A stretch of DNA of 64,000 bases. Origin: Ectothiorhodospiraceae bacterium (lineage in GTDB: Bacteria > Pseudomonadota > Gammaproteobacteria > HK1). Location of the stretch: the NCBI GenBank assembly GCA_024234875.1, contig JACKNM010000015.1:1-64000 (forward strand), written 5' to 3'. Below, one piece after another: positions 25,510 to 34,846 of the stretch. Made by a program: the position numbers and the translations under genes. Below the pieces are notes generated by a model. That model did not search any database. It had not been told where the DNA came from and worked only from the letters and a program-made list of their open reading frames with translations. The number at the start of each line of letters is the position of its first letter. The stretch's first letter is position 1.

Positions 25510-26754
25510 TCACGGCCGCGGTCGGTCCTGCATTCTGGCCAGCGCCGGCACCAACCAGAAGTGGGCCATGCCGGCGAGGGCGGCGGCCGCGCCGAGCCCG
25601 AAGCCCGCGTGGTAGCCGAGCGTGAGGTCGTGGAGCAGACCCGCGGCCCACGATCCGACGGCGGCGCCGGTGCCCATGCCGAGGGTGAGCGCACCGTAGA
25701 TCGCGCCGAAGCCACCGCCGGGGAAGAGCCGCGCCGCGGCCAGCGCGATGATCGGACCCCGCGTGCCCTGCATCAAGCCGAAGCAGAGCACGAAGCCGGC
25801 GACCAGCCAGTAGCTCGGATGGACCGCCAGCATCGCCAGGGCGCCGATGCCCACGATGGACGTGGTGTACGACAGCGTCGCGCTGGCGCGCTCGCCGATG
25901 CGATCGGCGAGGCTCGGAATCAGGATCATGCCGACCACCGACAGCATGCCGGCGAGACCGTACGCGCTCGCCGCCTCGAGCGGCGGGAAGCCGAGCTCGA
26001 CCATGTAGGCCACCGCCTGGACGGTGACCGCGTAGGTATTGACGGAGGTGAGGAAGAACACCGAGAACAGCGCCCAGAACGCGGTCGAGCCGAGCGCGCG
26101 GCGGAGCGTCCAGCCGCCCTCGCGGGCGACCCGTCGGCGGGTCGCCTCGGCGTACTCCGGGTGTCCGGCGGCGAGGCGTCCCCAGGGTGCGAGCGCGGCG
26201 AGCGGCGCCAGGGCGAGCAACACCGTGCCGAGCAGGCCGTAGGTGGCACGCCAGCCGAGGTGCTCGATCATCCACTGGGTGGTCGGCACGATCACCAGCA
26301 CACCGGTGCCGAGGGCGGCGTAGAGCACGCCCATCGCGGTGCCGAGGCGCGCGCGAAACCAACGGCTGACCAGGGCCGATGCGGGGACCATGCCGATGGC
26401 GGCGGCGCCGACCCCGCCCATCACGCCGACGCAGAGGTAGAGCTGCCACAGCGCGTCCAGGCGCCCGGCGAGCACGAAGCCGGCGCCGAAGCAGCAGGCG
26501 CCGCCGGCATAGAGCACGCGCGGGCCGACGCGGTCGAAGGCGGTGCCGACGACCGGGCCGGACAGCCCGTTGACGAGCATGAACGTGGAGTACACGCCGG
26601 TGAGGTGCGCGCGCTCCCATCCGTGCTCCGCGCCGAGCGGCAGCAGGAACACCGCGAACGTGTCGCCGAGGCCGCGGGCGAGCAGATTCATGCACGTGCA
26701 CAGCGCGAGCACCACCAGCGCGAGGCGCGAGGCCGAGACGCGGGTGTCGGTCAC
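25510..26754 (-). CDS. Major facilitator superfamily transporter
   Basis: About 414 residues with 12 predicted helices. The segment FLLPLGAEHGWERAHLTGVYS is characteristic of the OFA/MCT-like MFS branch, and GTAFDRVGPR is the helix 2-3 signature loop. The chosen GTG at 26754 gives a short basic N-terminus before helix 1 (LALVVLALCTCMNLLARG). The open frame extends much further upstream but that part is Arg-rich and overlaps the divergent promoter region, so it is not coding. It is transcribed first in a two-gene unit with the enolase-superfamily enzyme and probably imports its carboxylate substrate (inference). Confidence 0.82.
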   Translation of the reverse strand: MTDTRVSASRLALVVLALCTCMNLLARGLGDTFAVFLLPLGAEHGWERAHLTGVYSTFMLVNGLSGPVVGTAFDRVGPRVLYAGGACCFGAGFVLAGRLDALWQLYLCVGVMGGVGAAAIGMVPASALVSRWFRARLGTAMGVLYAALGTGVLVIVPTTQWMIEHLGWRATYGLLGTVLLALAPLAALAPWGRLAAGHPEYAEATRRRVAREGGWTLRRALGSTAFWALFSVFFLTSVNTYAVTVQAVAYMVELGFPPLEAASAYGLAGMLSVVGMILIPSLADRIGERASATLSYTTSIVGIGALAMLAVHPSYWLVAGFVLCFGLMQGTRGPIIALAAARLFPGGGFGAIYGALTLGMGTGAAVGSWAAGLLHDLTLGYHAGFGLGAAAALAGMAHFWLVPALARMQDRPRP

Positions 26755-26889
26755 GCGTCGGTCGATCGGCGCGCCGGGGGGCGCGGTGCGAGGGCGGGCG
26801 AGGCTCGGTCGGTCACGCGGCGGGGCTACCTGGCGGCGTCGTCGGGGCGGGCGCGACAGTGTAGTGCAGGCGCGCGCGGTGGTGGACGT

Positions 26890-26928
26890 GACGACGCGTC
26901 GTCGCCGATCGGCCCGGACCGCTATCAT
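26890..26928 (+). promoter_or_regulatory. Palindrome overlapping a -10-like promoter of the OGFr/GGT genes
   Basis: A perfect 14-bp palindrome GACGACGCGTCGTC (26890-26903) covers the -35 position of a promoter whose -10 box is TATCAT (26923-26928, five of six). The start codon follows 38 bp later. This is the layout of a repressor operator in a divergent intergenic region. Confidence 0.35.
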
Positions 26929-26966
26929 TGCCGTCGTCGTGCGCGCGGTGCACGAGCGGAGGTGTG

Positions 26967-27506
26967 GTGAGTCTGGTCCAGGATCCGGAGCGGCGAGTCG
27001 AGGCCCCCGAGCCGTCGCTGCTCGCGTTCTATCGCGGCACCGGCACCGATCGGGCGGGGCGGCGTCTGGCCGCGATCTGGGCGTTCTCCCACCTGCAGCT
27101 GGAGGCGACGCACGACTACATCCAGTGGCTGTTCCCGCTGCCGACCCGCAGTGCATTCGATCCGAGCGCACCGGTGCTCGATGCGCGCACCCGGGCCGCA
27201 TTCGCGGCCGAGCCGGGCCTGCGTGAGCGGCTGCTGCGCTCGCTCGACGTGATGCTCGCGTTCTACGGACTCGCGCGCGACGGCGAGCGCGTCGCGCCGC
27301 GCCCCGACTTCGAGGCACGGGCGCGGCACTGGCTCGTCGCCGGCGACCACAATCACCGCCGACTCACCCGCATCGTCCGCGCGCTGCGCCTGCTCGGCTG
27401 CGAGACCGAGGCCGACGCGTTGCGCGCATGTCTGATCACCATCGCCGCCGAGCGCGGCGCCACCGCGGTCTCGCCGACCACCCTCGCGCACTGGCGCGCG
27501 GCCTGA
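26967..27506 (+). CDS. OGFr-domain protein (bacterial opioid growth factor receptor-like)
   Basis: A 179-residue soluble, mainly helical protein. LEATHDYIQWLFPL at residues 45-58, the FYRG opening and SAFDP are the hallmarks of the OGFr N-terminal conserved region (PF04664). That region was defined in the animal opioid growth factor receptor and also occurs in bacteria, where no function is established. No catalytic residues are apparent. The start is the GTG at 26967 with GGAGG just upstream; a GTG one codon earlier is possible. The gamma-glutamyltransferase homologue starts 11 bp after its stop, so the two form an operon, and a shared pathway around peptides or amidated substrates is conceivable. 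Confidence 0.85.
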   Translation: MSLVQDPERRVEAPEPSLLAFYRGTGTDRAGRRLAAIWAFSHLQLEATHDYIQWLFPLPTRSAFDPSAPVLDARTRAAFAAEPGLRERLLRSLDVMLAFYGLARDGERVAPRPDFEARARHWLVAGDHNHRRLTRIVRALRLLGCETEADALRACLITIAAERGATAVSPTTLAHWRAA

Positions 27507-27517
27507 GGACACCAACG

Positions 27518-29236
27518 ATGTCAGTGCAACAGATGCGGCGGGGGAATCGCTTCATGGTCAGTGCGGGGCACGACCTGGCGGCGCTCGCCGCCTACGAGAT
27601 TCTCGAGGCCGGCGGCAACGCGGTCGATGCCGGGGTGGCGGCGGTGCTCACGCTCGGCGTGGTGCAGAGCGACCAGGTCAGCATCGCCGGGGTGGCGCCG
27701 ATGCTGGTCCACCTCGGCGCGAGCGGCGTGACCTGGAGCGTCGCCGGGGTCGGTGGCTGGCCGCGTGGTCTCGACGTCGACCGTTACATCGCGGCCCATG
27801 GCGACACCGTGCCGCTCGGGATCGCGCGCACCGTGGTGCCGGCCGCACCCGACGCCTGCGTGCAGGCGCTCGAGCGGTGGGGGACGTTGCGTTTCGGCGA
27901 TGTCGCGGCCCGCGCGCTGCGCCACGCGCGCGACGGGTTTCCGATGCACGCGCTCATGGCCGAGTACCTCGAGCGCTACGCCGACACCTATCGGCTGTGG
28001 CCCGACAGCGCGGCCATCTGGCTTCCGGGCGGTCGACCACCCCGAGTCGGCGAGCGCTTCGTGCAATCGGATCTCGCGGCGACCATCGGTCATCTCTGCG
28101 ACGAGGAAGCGGCCGCCGGCGCCGACCGCATGCGTGGCCTCGCCGCGGTGCGCCGCGCCTTCTACCAGGGCGACATCGCCGCCGCCATCGTGCGCCAGCA
28201 CCGTGAGCTCGGGGGGTTGCTGACCGCGGCCGATCTGTCCGCGCACCGGGCGCAGGTGCTGCCGGCAGTGGGCCGTCGGCTGCACCTCGGTGGGCGGGCG
28301 GTGGAGGTCCGCACCTGTGGCGCATGGTGCCAGGGTCCGACCCTGCTCGCCTGTCTCGCCATGCTCGACGGCGTCGACCTCGCCGCGCTCGGCCACAACA
28401 GCGCCGAGTACCTGCACCTGCTGGCGGAGGTGGTGAAGCTCGGATTCGCCGATCGCGAGGCCTACCTCGGTGACCCGGACCACGTACGGGTCCCGCTCGA
28501 CACCTTGCTCGACCCCGCGTATGCAGCGGCGCGCCGCGCCGGAGTCGACCCGTCGCGCGCGAGCCCGGGCCTGCCGCCACCGGGTGTCATCGACGGCTTC
28601 ACGCCCTGGGTCGGCGACGGGACGGGCCATCGCGCGCCGCCGACGCCGAGTCCCGACACCTCGGTGGTGGCGGTGATCGACGCCGACGGCAACGCCTTCT
28701 GCTGCAATCCGTCGGATCCGAGCTGGGACGTGCCGGTGCTGCCGGGGACCGGGCTCGCGGTCTCCTCGCGCGGGAGTCAATCGCGGACGCTGCGCGGCCA
28801 CCCGTCGTGCCTGGCGCCGGGGAAGCGGCCACGCCTCACCCCGAACCCGTGCCTCGCGCTGGTCGATGGCGAGTGGCTGATGCCGTTCGGCACCCCGGGA
28901 GGCGATACCCAGGTGCAGGCGAACCTGCAGTTCCTGCTCAACCACGTCGTGTTCGGAATGGACCTGCAGAGCGCGGTGGAAGCGCCGCGTCTCATCACCC
29001 ATAGCCAGCCGGACAGCTTCGCGCCGCACGCGGCCGACCCTGGGAAGGTCACGGTCGAGGGTCGTGTCCCGCACGCGGTGACCGATCGCCTGGCCGCGCG
29101 CGGTCACCGCGTCGAGCGGCTGCCGGACTGGACGCACCGCGTCGCCGGGGTGTGTGCGGTGCGCCGCGAGACTGCGAGCGGCGCGCTGGCGGCGGGCGCG
29201 GACCCGCGTCGGCCCAGTCGGGCGATGGGGTGGTAG
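27518..29236 (+). CDS. Gamma-glutamyltransferase family protein (Ntn hydrolase)
   Basis: A 572-residue Ntn-hydrolase precursor. The catalytic threonine is expected at T381 in SPDTSVVAVIDADG, where the chain would self-cleave into large and small subunits. GTPGGDTQVQANLQFLLNHV in the small subunit is canonical. In the large subunit GGNAVDAGVAAVLTLGVVQ is canonical, but the usual GIGGGGF segment is replaced by SIAGVAP. There is no signal peptide, unlike periplasmic Ggt, so this is a cytoplasmic, divergent member and may be a hydrolase or acylase rather than a glutathione transpeptidase. The start ATG lies 11 bp downstream of the OGFr gene. Confidence 0.88.
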   Translation: MSVQQMRRGNRFMVSAGHDLAALAAYEILEAGGNAVDAGVAAVLTLGVVQSDQVSIAGVAPMLVHLGASGVTWSVAGVGGWPRGLDVDRYIAAHGDTVPLGIARTVVPAAPDACVQALERWGTLRFGDVAARALRHARDGFPMHALMAEYLERYADTYRLWPDSAAIWLPGGRPPRVGERFVQSDLAATIGHLCDEEAAAGADRMRGLAAVRRAFYQGDIAAAIVRQHRELGGLLTAADLSAHRAQVLPAVGRRLHLGGRAVEVRTCGAWCQGPTLLACLAMLDGVDLAALGHNSAEYLHLLAEVVKLGFADREAYLGDPDHVRVPLDTLLDPAYAAARRAGVDPSRASPGLPPPGVIDGFTPWVGDGTGHRAPPTPSPDTSVVAVIDADGNAFCCNPSDPSWDVPVLPGTGLAVSSRGSQSRTLRGHPSCLAPGKRPRLTPNPCLALVDGEWLMPFGTPGGDTQVQANLQFLLNHVVFGMDLQSAVEAPRLITHSQPDSFAPHAADPGKVTVEGRVPHAVTDRLAARGHRVERLPDWTHRVAGVCAVRRETASGALAAGADPRRPSRAMGW

Positions 29237-29274
29237 GTCACGCCGGCCGATGTCGGTGCACGCGGCGGCGTCGC

Positions 29275-31698
29275 GTGCGCGGCGCGCTGATCGTCGCCGC
29301 GGCGCTCGCCCTGGGGCCGGTGTGGGCGGCGGGCCAGGGCGACCTCGGCACCGTTGCCGAGCGCCACACGCGCGCGGTCGCCCTCGCCCGTGACGGCGCC
29401 CACGAGGAAGCGCTCGCGCAGCTCCGCGCCTTGCGCGTGGAGGCCCCCGACGACCTCGGCATCCTGCGTGACACGGTGGTGGTCCTGGGTTGGGCCGGCC
29501 GCGACGCCGAGGCGGTGGGGCTCGGGGTGGCGCTCGATCTGGACCGCACGCCGCCGTGGGTGCTGGTCGGGCTCGCGGCCTCGGCCCAGCGAGCCGGCGA
29601 TCGCGACCTCGCGGTTCGAGCCTACCGCCAGATCCTCGCCGAGGATCCGGCGAGCTCGGAGGCGCTCGTCGGCCTCGCCCGCACCCACGCCGAGGGCGGC
29701 GACCTCGCGGCGGCGCGGGCGGTGCTCGCCGGCGGTGCCGAGCGGCGAGCCGGCGATGCGGTGTTCGCCACCGCCGCCGGCGACCTGCTCGCCGAGTCCG
29801 GTGCCCGGCTGGAGGCGACGCGTTGGTACACGCGGGCGCTCGAGGCCGAGCCGATGCACCTCGCCGCGGCGCGCGGACTCATCGTCGCCGCCCTGGATCT
29901 CGGCGCGCCACATCTCGCCGCCAGTCTCGCCGAGCGCCATCCGCAGGCGGTGGACGACGCGCTGGGTCGGCGGATCGCGGCGGACCGCGCGGCGCTGGCG
30001 GTGCGTTGGGGCGCGCTCGCACCGGCGCCGGGGGCGGGACGGTTCGAGGCCACGGATCGCGCGTTGGCGGCCCTCGACGCGGTGGCCGACGCATCGAGCC
30101 TCGACCTCGACGACCCGCTCCACCGCCGCGTCGCCTTCGACCGGATGGTCGCGCTGCGCGACCGCGTGCGCATGGCCGAGGTGGTGGCGCTACACGTCCG
30201 ACTCGAGGACGCAGGTGTCGAGCCGCCGGGCTATGCGCTACGCGCGGTGGCGGACGCGCGACTGTGGTTGCGCGAGCCCGAGGCGGCCCTGGCGCTCTAC
30301 GACGCGGTGCTCGCCCTCGACCCGGACGACCTCGACGCGGCTCTCGGGCGGTTCTACGCGTTGGTGGAGGTGGAGCGCCACGCCGAGGCGCTGCGGGCGA
30401 TCGACCGTCTGGTCGAGTCGGAGCCGGCCTGGCGCCGCGGCACCGATCCACGGGTCGCGAAGCCGAACCCACGTCGGCTGCTGGTGGAGACCACGGCGGC
30501 GATGGCACGCGCCTTCGCCGACGACCTCGCGCAGGCCGAGCAGCGGCTGGCGGCACTCGTGGCGCGCGCGCCGGCCGACATCGGGCTGCGACAGGAGCTG
30601 GCGACGGTCCAGCGCTGGCGCGGCTGGCCGCGGCGCGCGACGACCGAGCACGGTCTCGCGCTCGCACTCGAGCCCGAGCTCGTCGGCGCGCGCATCGGTC
30701 GTGCCCACGCCGCGCTCGACCACGCGCGCTGGGACGTTGCGCGTGACGACACCGCGCGCCTGCTTGCGAGCCACCCCGAGAATCGCCACGTGCAGGGGCT
30801 CGGGCGTCGGCTCGCGTTGCACCGGTCGCCGGCGCTCGACTTCCGTTTCTCGACCGGCACCTCGAGTGGTGGCACGGCGCAGGGTAGCCGCCATCTCCGG
30901 CTCGACACCGAGCTGCGCTCCGCGCCGTGGGACGACCGTGTGCGCGCGGTGGTCACGCATCGCTTCGAGCAGGCGGTCTTCACCGAGGGCGATGGCCGCA
31001 ATCACCGGCTCGGGGTCGGGCTCGAGGGCCGCGACGGCGACGTGTCCGCGCGTGCGCTGCTGGTCGGCGGCGTCGCCGACCACACCGAGCTCGGGCTCGT
31101 TCTCGGGCTCGACCTCGCGCTCGACGACCACTGGGCGTTGGCGGCGGGACTCGAGACCTCGAGTGACGAGGTCTCGCTGCGCGGCCTGCGCGCCGGGGTG
31201 CGCGGGCGACGCGTCTCCGGTGCGGTCGCCCACACCTGGCACGAGTCGCAGCGCGCGCGACTCGATGTCGAGCGGATGGACTTCGACGACGGCAACGTCC
31301 GCCACGCCATCGGTCTCGCGGCGGAGCGCCGCGTGCTCACGCGCCCGGCCTGGAAGGCGACGCTCGAGGCGTCCGCCCACGCCTCGACCAACCGCCGCGA
31401 CGACGTCGCCTACTTCAGTCCGCGAGCCGACCTGTCGCTCGATCTTCGGCTGCGCAACGAGTGGCGCATCGCGCGGCGTTACGAGCGCGACTTCCGCCAC
31501 GGCCTGGAGGTCGGCATCGGGCGGTACGCGCAGCGCGGCTTCGGTCCTGGCGACACGTGGTTCCTGCGTTACCACCACGAATGGGACATCGACGACGCGC
31601 TGTCGCTTCGCCTCGGCGTGGTGCGGGCGCGGCGGGTCTACGACGGCGTGGCCGAGCGCGAGACGGTGCTCGAGGGAGGTCTGAGTGCGCGGTTCTGA
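29275..31698 (+). CDS. pgaA: PgaA-type PNAG export porin
   Basis: From the GTG at 29275 the protein has 807 residues, the same length as E. coli PgaA. The signal peptide core is ALIVAAALALGPVWA with cleavage before GQGD. Residues 25 to about 490 are TPR-like helical repeats (ERHTRAVALARDGAHEEAL; AYRQILAEDPASSEAL), which in PgaA bind deacetylated PNAG in the periplasm. The last 290 residues alternate in beta strands and end with a terminal aromatic (SARF), an outer-membrane barrel. The next three genes are pgaB, pgaC and pgaD, which settles the identity. No clear ribosome site precedes the GTG, so the exact start is uncertain. The stop overlaps pgaB by 14 bp. Confidence 0.88.
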   Translation: MRGALIVAAALALGPVWAAGQGDLGTVAERHTRAVALARDGAHEEALAQLRALRVEAPDDLGILRDTVVVLGWAGRDAEAVGLGVALDLDRTPPWVLVGLAASAQRAGDRDLAVRAYRQILAEDPASSEALVGLARTHAEGGDLAAARAVLAGGAERRAGDAVFATAAGDLLAESGARLEATRWYTRALEAEPMHLAAARGLIVAALDLGAPHLAASLAERHPQAVDDALGRRIAADRAALAVRWGALAPAPGAGRFEATDRALAALDAVADASSLDLDDPLHRRVAFDRMVALRDRVRMAEVVALHVRLEDAGVEPPGYALRAVADARLWLREPEAALALYDAVLALDPDDLDAALGRFYALVEVERHAEALRAIDRLVESEPAWRRGTDPRVAKPNPRRLLVETTAAMARAFADDLAQAEQRLAALVARAPADIGLRQELATVQRWRGWPRRATTEHGLALALEPELVGARIGRAHAALDHARWDVARDDTARLLASHPENRHVQGLGRRLALHRSPALDFRFSTGTSSGGTAQGSRHLRLDTELRSAPWDDRVRAVVTHRFEQAVFTEGDGRNHRLGVGLEGRDGDVSARALLVGGVADHTELGLVLGLDLALDDHWALAAGLETSSDEVSLRGLRAGVRGRRVSGAVAHTWHESQRARLDVERMDFDDGNVRHAIGLAAERRVLTRPAWKATLEASAHASTNRRDDVAYFSPRADLSLDLRLRNEWRIARRYERDFRHGLEVGIGRYAQRGFGPGDTWFLRYHHEWDIDDALSLRLGVVRARRVYDGVAERETVLEGGLSARF

Positions 31699-33376
31699 GC
31701 CCCGTCGCGGCTCGCACCTGGCGCGGTGGGGCGCCTGTGCGCTGTTGCTGGTGGCGCTCGCCGCGCGCGCCGGCGAGCTACACGTCTTCTCCTACCACGA
31801 CGTTCGCGAGCGCGTCGCCGGGAACCTCGACCCGGATCAGTTCGCGGTCTCCACCGACCACCTGGTGGCGCACCTCGAGTGGCTCCGCGCGCACGATTAC
31901 CGGCCGGTGGGCATCGACGACGTGATCGCGGCCCGTCGCGGGCTGCGACCGCTGCCCGAGCGCGCGGTGCTGCTCACCTTCGACGACGGCTACGCGAGCG
32001 TCTACCACCGCGTGTTCCCGCTGCTCGCGCTGTACGGCTATCCGGCGGTGGTCGCGCTGGTGACGAGCTGGATGGAGGCCGCACCGGGCACCACGGTGCG
32101 GTATGGCGACGAGGAGGTGCCGCGCGAGCGATTCCTCAGCTGGGCGCAGGTGCGCGAGATGCAGGCCTCGGGGCTGGTCGAGATCGCGTCGCACAGCCAC
32201 GACCTCCATCGCGGCGTGCTCGCCAACCCCCAGGGCAACGAGATGCCGGCGGCGACCACCGCGCGGCTCGATCCGGCCACCGCCCGTTACGAGACGACGC
32301 CGGCGTATCTCGCCCGGATCCGCGACGACCTCGCGCGCAGCCGCGCGATCATCGCGCGCGAGACCGGACGCGCACCACGGGTGATGGTGTGGCCGTTCGG
32401 TGAGCACAATGCGGCGGTCGCCACCATCGCGCGCGAGCTCGGGATGCCCTGGACGCTGACCCTGTCGGTCGACGCCGCGCGCGCCACCGCCCTCGACCGG
32501 CTGCCGCGCCGGCTGCTGGTCGGCAATCCCGGCACCGGCGCGCTGATCGAGGAGCTCTCGCCCGCGTACGTGACGCGGCGTTCCCTGCGCACGGTGCGGG
32601 TCAGTCTCGACGCGGTGTACGACCCCGACCCGGCGCGCGAGGCCGAGCGGCTCGACCGCCTGCTCGATCAGGTCGCGGCGCTCGCGCCGACGACCGTGCT
32701 CCTCGACGCCCACGCCGCGCCGGCGAGCGGCGCCCCGGTCGCCGCGGTCTACTTCCCGAGTCGCGCGCTGGCGCTGCGCCGCGACCTGCTCTCGCGCGTG
32801 GCCTGGCAACTGCGTACGCGCACCGGGGTCGAGGCGTGGGCGGTGCTGCCGAGCGACGGGTACCCGCCCGGGGTGGACCTGCCGGCGCTGGTCGAGGATC
32901 TCGCGCGCCATGCCTTCGTCGACGGCATGGCGTTCGCGGTCGATGCCGGCGCGCGCGGCTCGGAGGTGCCGGTGAGCCGGCTGGTCGAGGCGCTTCGACG
33001 GCATCGACCGCTGGCAGGGAGCGGGCTCGTCGTCGACGTCGCGGCGCTCGACCTCCTGCCCGCCACCGGCGAGTCGGCCGCGGTCGATCGCGTGATCGTC
33101 ACCGGCGTTCCGGCCGATCTCGACGCGGCGGCGACCGGGCGGCTCGCGCGGCGCCTCGGCGGGCTCCGCTCGCCGGTGACGAGGGTCGTGGCCGAGGTGG
33201 TCGGGCTCGCGGAGCGCGACGACGACGGGGCCGCGCTCGTGCGCACGCTGGAGCGGCTTCGCCTCGGTGGCGCACGACACCTCGGGCTGCGCCTCGACCG
33301 ACCCGCGGCCGAGTGGCCTGCGGTCGCCACACTCCGACCCGCGCTGTCGGCCGCGAGTCATCCCTACCCGCGCTGA
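31685..33376 (+). CDS. pgaB: PgaB-type PNAG N-deacetylase with reduced C-terminal domain
   Basis: A 563-residue exported protein. The signal peptide ends near AARA; there is no lipobox, unlike E. coli PgaB. The CE4 deacetylase domain is intact: TFDDGY with the catalytic and metal aspartates, SHSHDLHRG with the metal histidines, and WPFGEHN. The C-terminal half keeps the start of the PgaB glycoside-hydrolase-like domain (SLDAVYDPDP; RVAWQLRTR), but the acidic residues of its cleft are changed. FAVDA stands where E. coli has FHDDA, and APASGAP where E. coli has DPDGDG. The protein is about 110 residues shorter than E. coli PgaB. It should deacetylate PNAG during export but may lack the hydrolase activity. 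Start GTG overlaps pgaA. Confidence 0.9.
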   Translation: MRGSEPRRGSHLARWGACALLLVALAARAGELHVFSYHDVRERVAGNLDPDQFAVSTDHLVAHLEWLRAHDYRPVGIDDVIAARRGLRPLPERAVLLTFDDGYASVYHRVFPLLALYGYPAVVALVTSWMEAAPGTTVRYGDEEVPRERFLSWAQVREMQASGLVEIASHSHDLHRGVLANPQGNEMPAATTARLDPATARYETTPAYLARIRDDLARSRAIIARETGRAPRVMVWPFGEHNAAVATIARELGMPWTLTLSVDAARATALDRLPRRLLVGNPGTGALIEELSPAYVTRRSLRTVRVSLDAVYDPDPAREAERLDRLLDQVAALAPTTVLLDAHAAPASGAPVAAVYFPSRALALRRDLLSRVAWQLRTRTGVEAWAVLPSDGYPPGVDLPALVEDLARHAFVDGMAFAVDAGARGSEVPVSRLVEALRRHRPLAGSGLVVDVAALDLLPATGESAAVDRVIVTGVPADLDAAATGRLARRLGGLRSPVTRVVAEVVGLAERDDDGAALVRTLERLRLGGARHLGLRLDRPAAEWPAVATLRPALSAASHPYPR

Positions 33377-33571
33377 GCCCCGGCTCGGCGCCACCGCGCC
33401 GATGCCGCGCGTCGGCGCGAATCACGTTCCCGTCGCGCCGTCTACCCGGTCACGCTCCACGCGCCGTGGCCTCCGGTTCGCTCGCCGCCTGCCGATGAGA
33501 ATCCCGCTGGCCCCGGTTTCACCGGTACGCCCCGTGGCCGGCGGGCGCCGATCCGGGTCGACGAGGCAGCG

Positions 33572-34846
33572 ATGTTCGAAGGCTTCCAACTCATCCTCGA
33601 GTTCGCCTTCTACTACCCACTGTTCATGGCCTACCTGTGGATGGTGGGCGGCGTCTATTACTACCTGCACTGGGAGCGGTCGAGCGCCGGGCCGCAGCAC
33701 CCCCCGGCGCTCGACCGCTATCCGCTCGTCTCGCTCGTCATCCCCTGCCACAACGAGGCGGACCACCTCCACGAGACCATCCACTACGCACTGGGCCTGG
33801 ACTATCCCGACTACGAGGTGATCGCGGTCGACGACGGGAGCACCGACGCCACCGGCGCCATACTCGACGCGCTGGCTCGCGAGCACCCACGCCTGCGCGT
33901 GGTGCACCTGCGGCGCAACCAGGGCAAGGCGATGGGGCTACGCACCGCGGCGCTCGTCGCACGCAGCGAGTTCCTGGTGTGCATCGACGGCGACGCGGTG
34001 CTCGACCGCCACGCGCTGACCTGGATGATGAGCCACTTCCTCGCGGGGCCACGGGTCGGCGCGGTCACCGGCAATCCGCGGATTCGCAACCGCTCGACCC
34101 TGCTCGGCCGGATCCAGGTCGGCGAGTTCTCCTCGATCGTCGGGCTCATCAAGCGCGCGCAGCGGGTCTACGGCCGGGTGTTCACCGTCTCCGGGGTGGT
34201 CGCCGCATTCCGGCGCAGCGCGCTGCACGACGTCGGGTACTGGAGCCCCGACATGGTGACCGAGGACATCGACATCAGCTGGAAGCTACAGCTCGCGCAC
34301 TGGGACGTGCGCTTCGAGCCGAACGCGCTGTGTTGGATCCTGATGCCGGAGACGCTGCGTGGGTTGTGGAAGCAGCGACTGCGATGGGCCCAGGGCGGGG
34401 TCGAGGTCATGCTCAAGTTCCTGCCGCGGCTCGGTCGCTGGCGCCTGCGCCGGATGTGGCCGGTGTGCATCGAGCTGGTGCTCTCGATCGGCTGGGCCTA
34501 CGTGATGGCCGGCATCGTCGCGCTGTGGCTGGTGGGGCAGGTGGTCACCCTGCCGCCGGACCTGGTGGTGCGCAGCATCATCCCGGGCTGGAACGGGGTG
34601 CTGCTCGGGCTGACCTGTCTCGCACAGTTCGCGCTGAGCCTCGCCATCGACAGCCGTTACGAGCGCCGGCTGGCGCGGATGCTGTTCTGGGTGATCTGGT
34701 ACCCGATGGTGTACTGGGTGCTCGGCGCGGCGGCGAGCGTGGTGGGGGTGGTGAAGGCCATCACCAAGCCGCGCGGAACGCGAGCGGTGTGGACGAGCCC
34801 CGACCGCGGCCTGCGTGCCACGGGTGGGCGAGGCGCGGGTCGGTGA
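33572..34846 (+). CDS. pgaC: PgaC-type PNAG synthase (GT2 glycosyltransferase)
   Basis: A 424-residue inner-membrane GT2 enzyme polymerising UDP-GlcNAc into beta-1,6-GlcNAc. An N-terminal hydrophobic segment is followed by the catalytic domain with DDGS, DGDAVLD, TEDIDISWK and QRLRW (the D, DxD, TED and QxxRW motifs of processive synthases). Several C-terminal helices form the translocation channel. The ATG follows a GAGGCAGC ribosome site. It lies 195 bp after pgaB, the only real gap in the operon, where a second promoter could sit though none is obvious. The stop overlaps the pgaD start (GTGA). In E. coli the PgaC/PgaD pair is the c-di-GMP receptor. Confidence 0.94.
   Translation: MFEGFQLILEFAFYYPLFMAYLWMVGGVYYYLHWERSSAGPQHPPALDRYPLVSLVIPCHNEADHLHETIHYALGLDYPDYEVIAVDDGSTDATGAILDALAREHPRLRVVHLRRNQGKAMGLRTAALVARSEFLVCIDGDAVLDRHALTWMMSHFLAGPRVGAVTGNPRIRNRSTLLGRIQVGEFSSIVGLIKRAQRVYGRVFTVSGVVAAFRRSALHDVGYWSPDMVTEDIDISWKLQLAHWDVRFEPNALCWILMPETLRGLWKQRLRWAQGGVEVMLKFLPRLGRWRLRRMWPVCIELVLSIGWAYVMAGIVALWLVGQVVTLPPDLVVRSIIPGWNGVLLGLTCLAQFALSLAIDSRYERRLARMLFWVIWYPMVYWVLGAAASVVGVVKAITKPRGTRAVWTSPDRGLRATGGRGAGR

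Noticed and set aside
26755..27318. N-terminal extension of the MFS carrier by nearly 190 residues
   Set aside because: The extension is Arg-rich, overlaps the OGFr gene on the other strand and covers the divergent promoter region.
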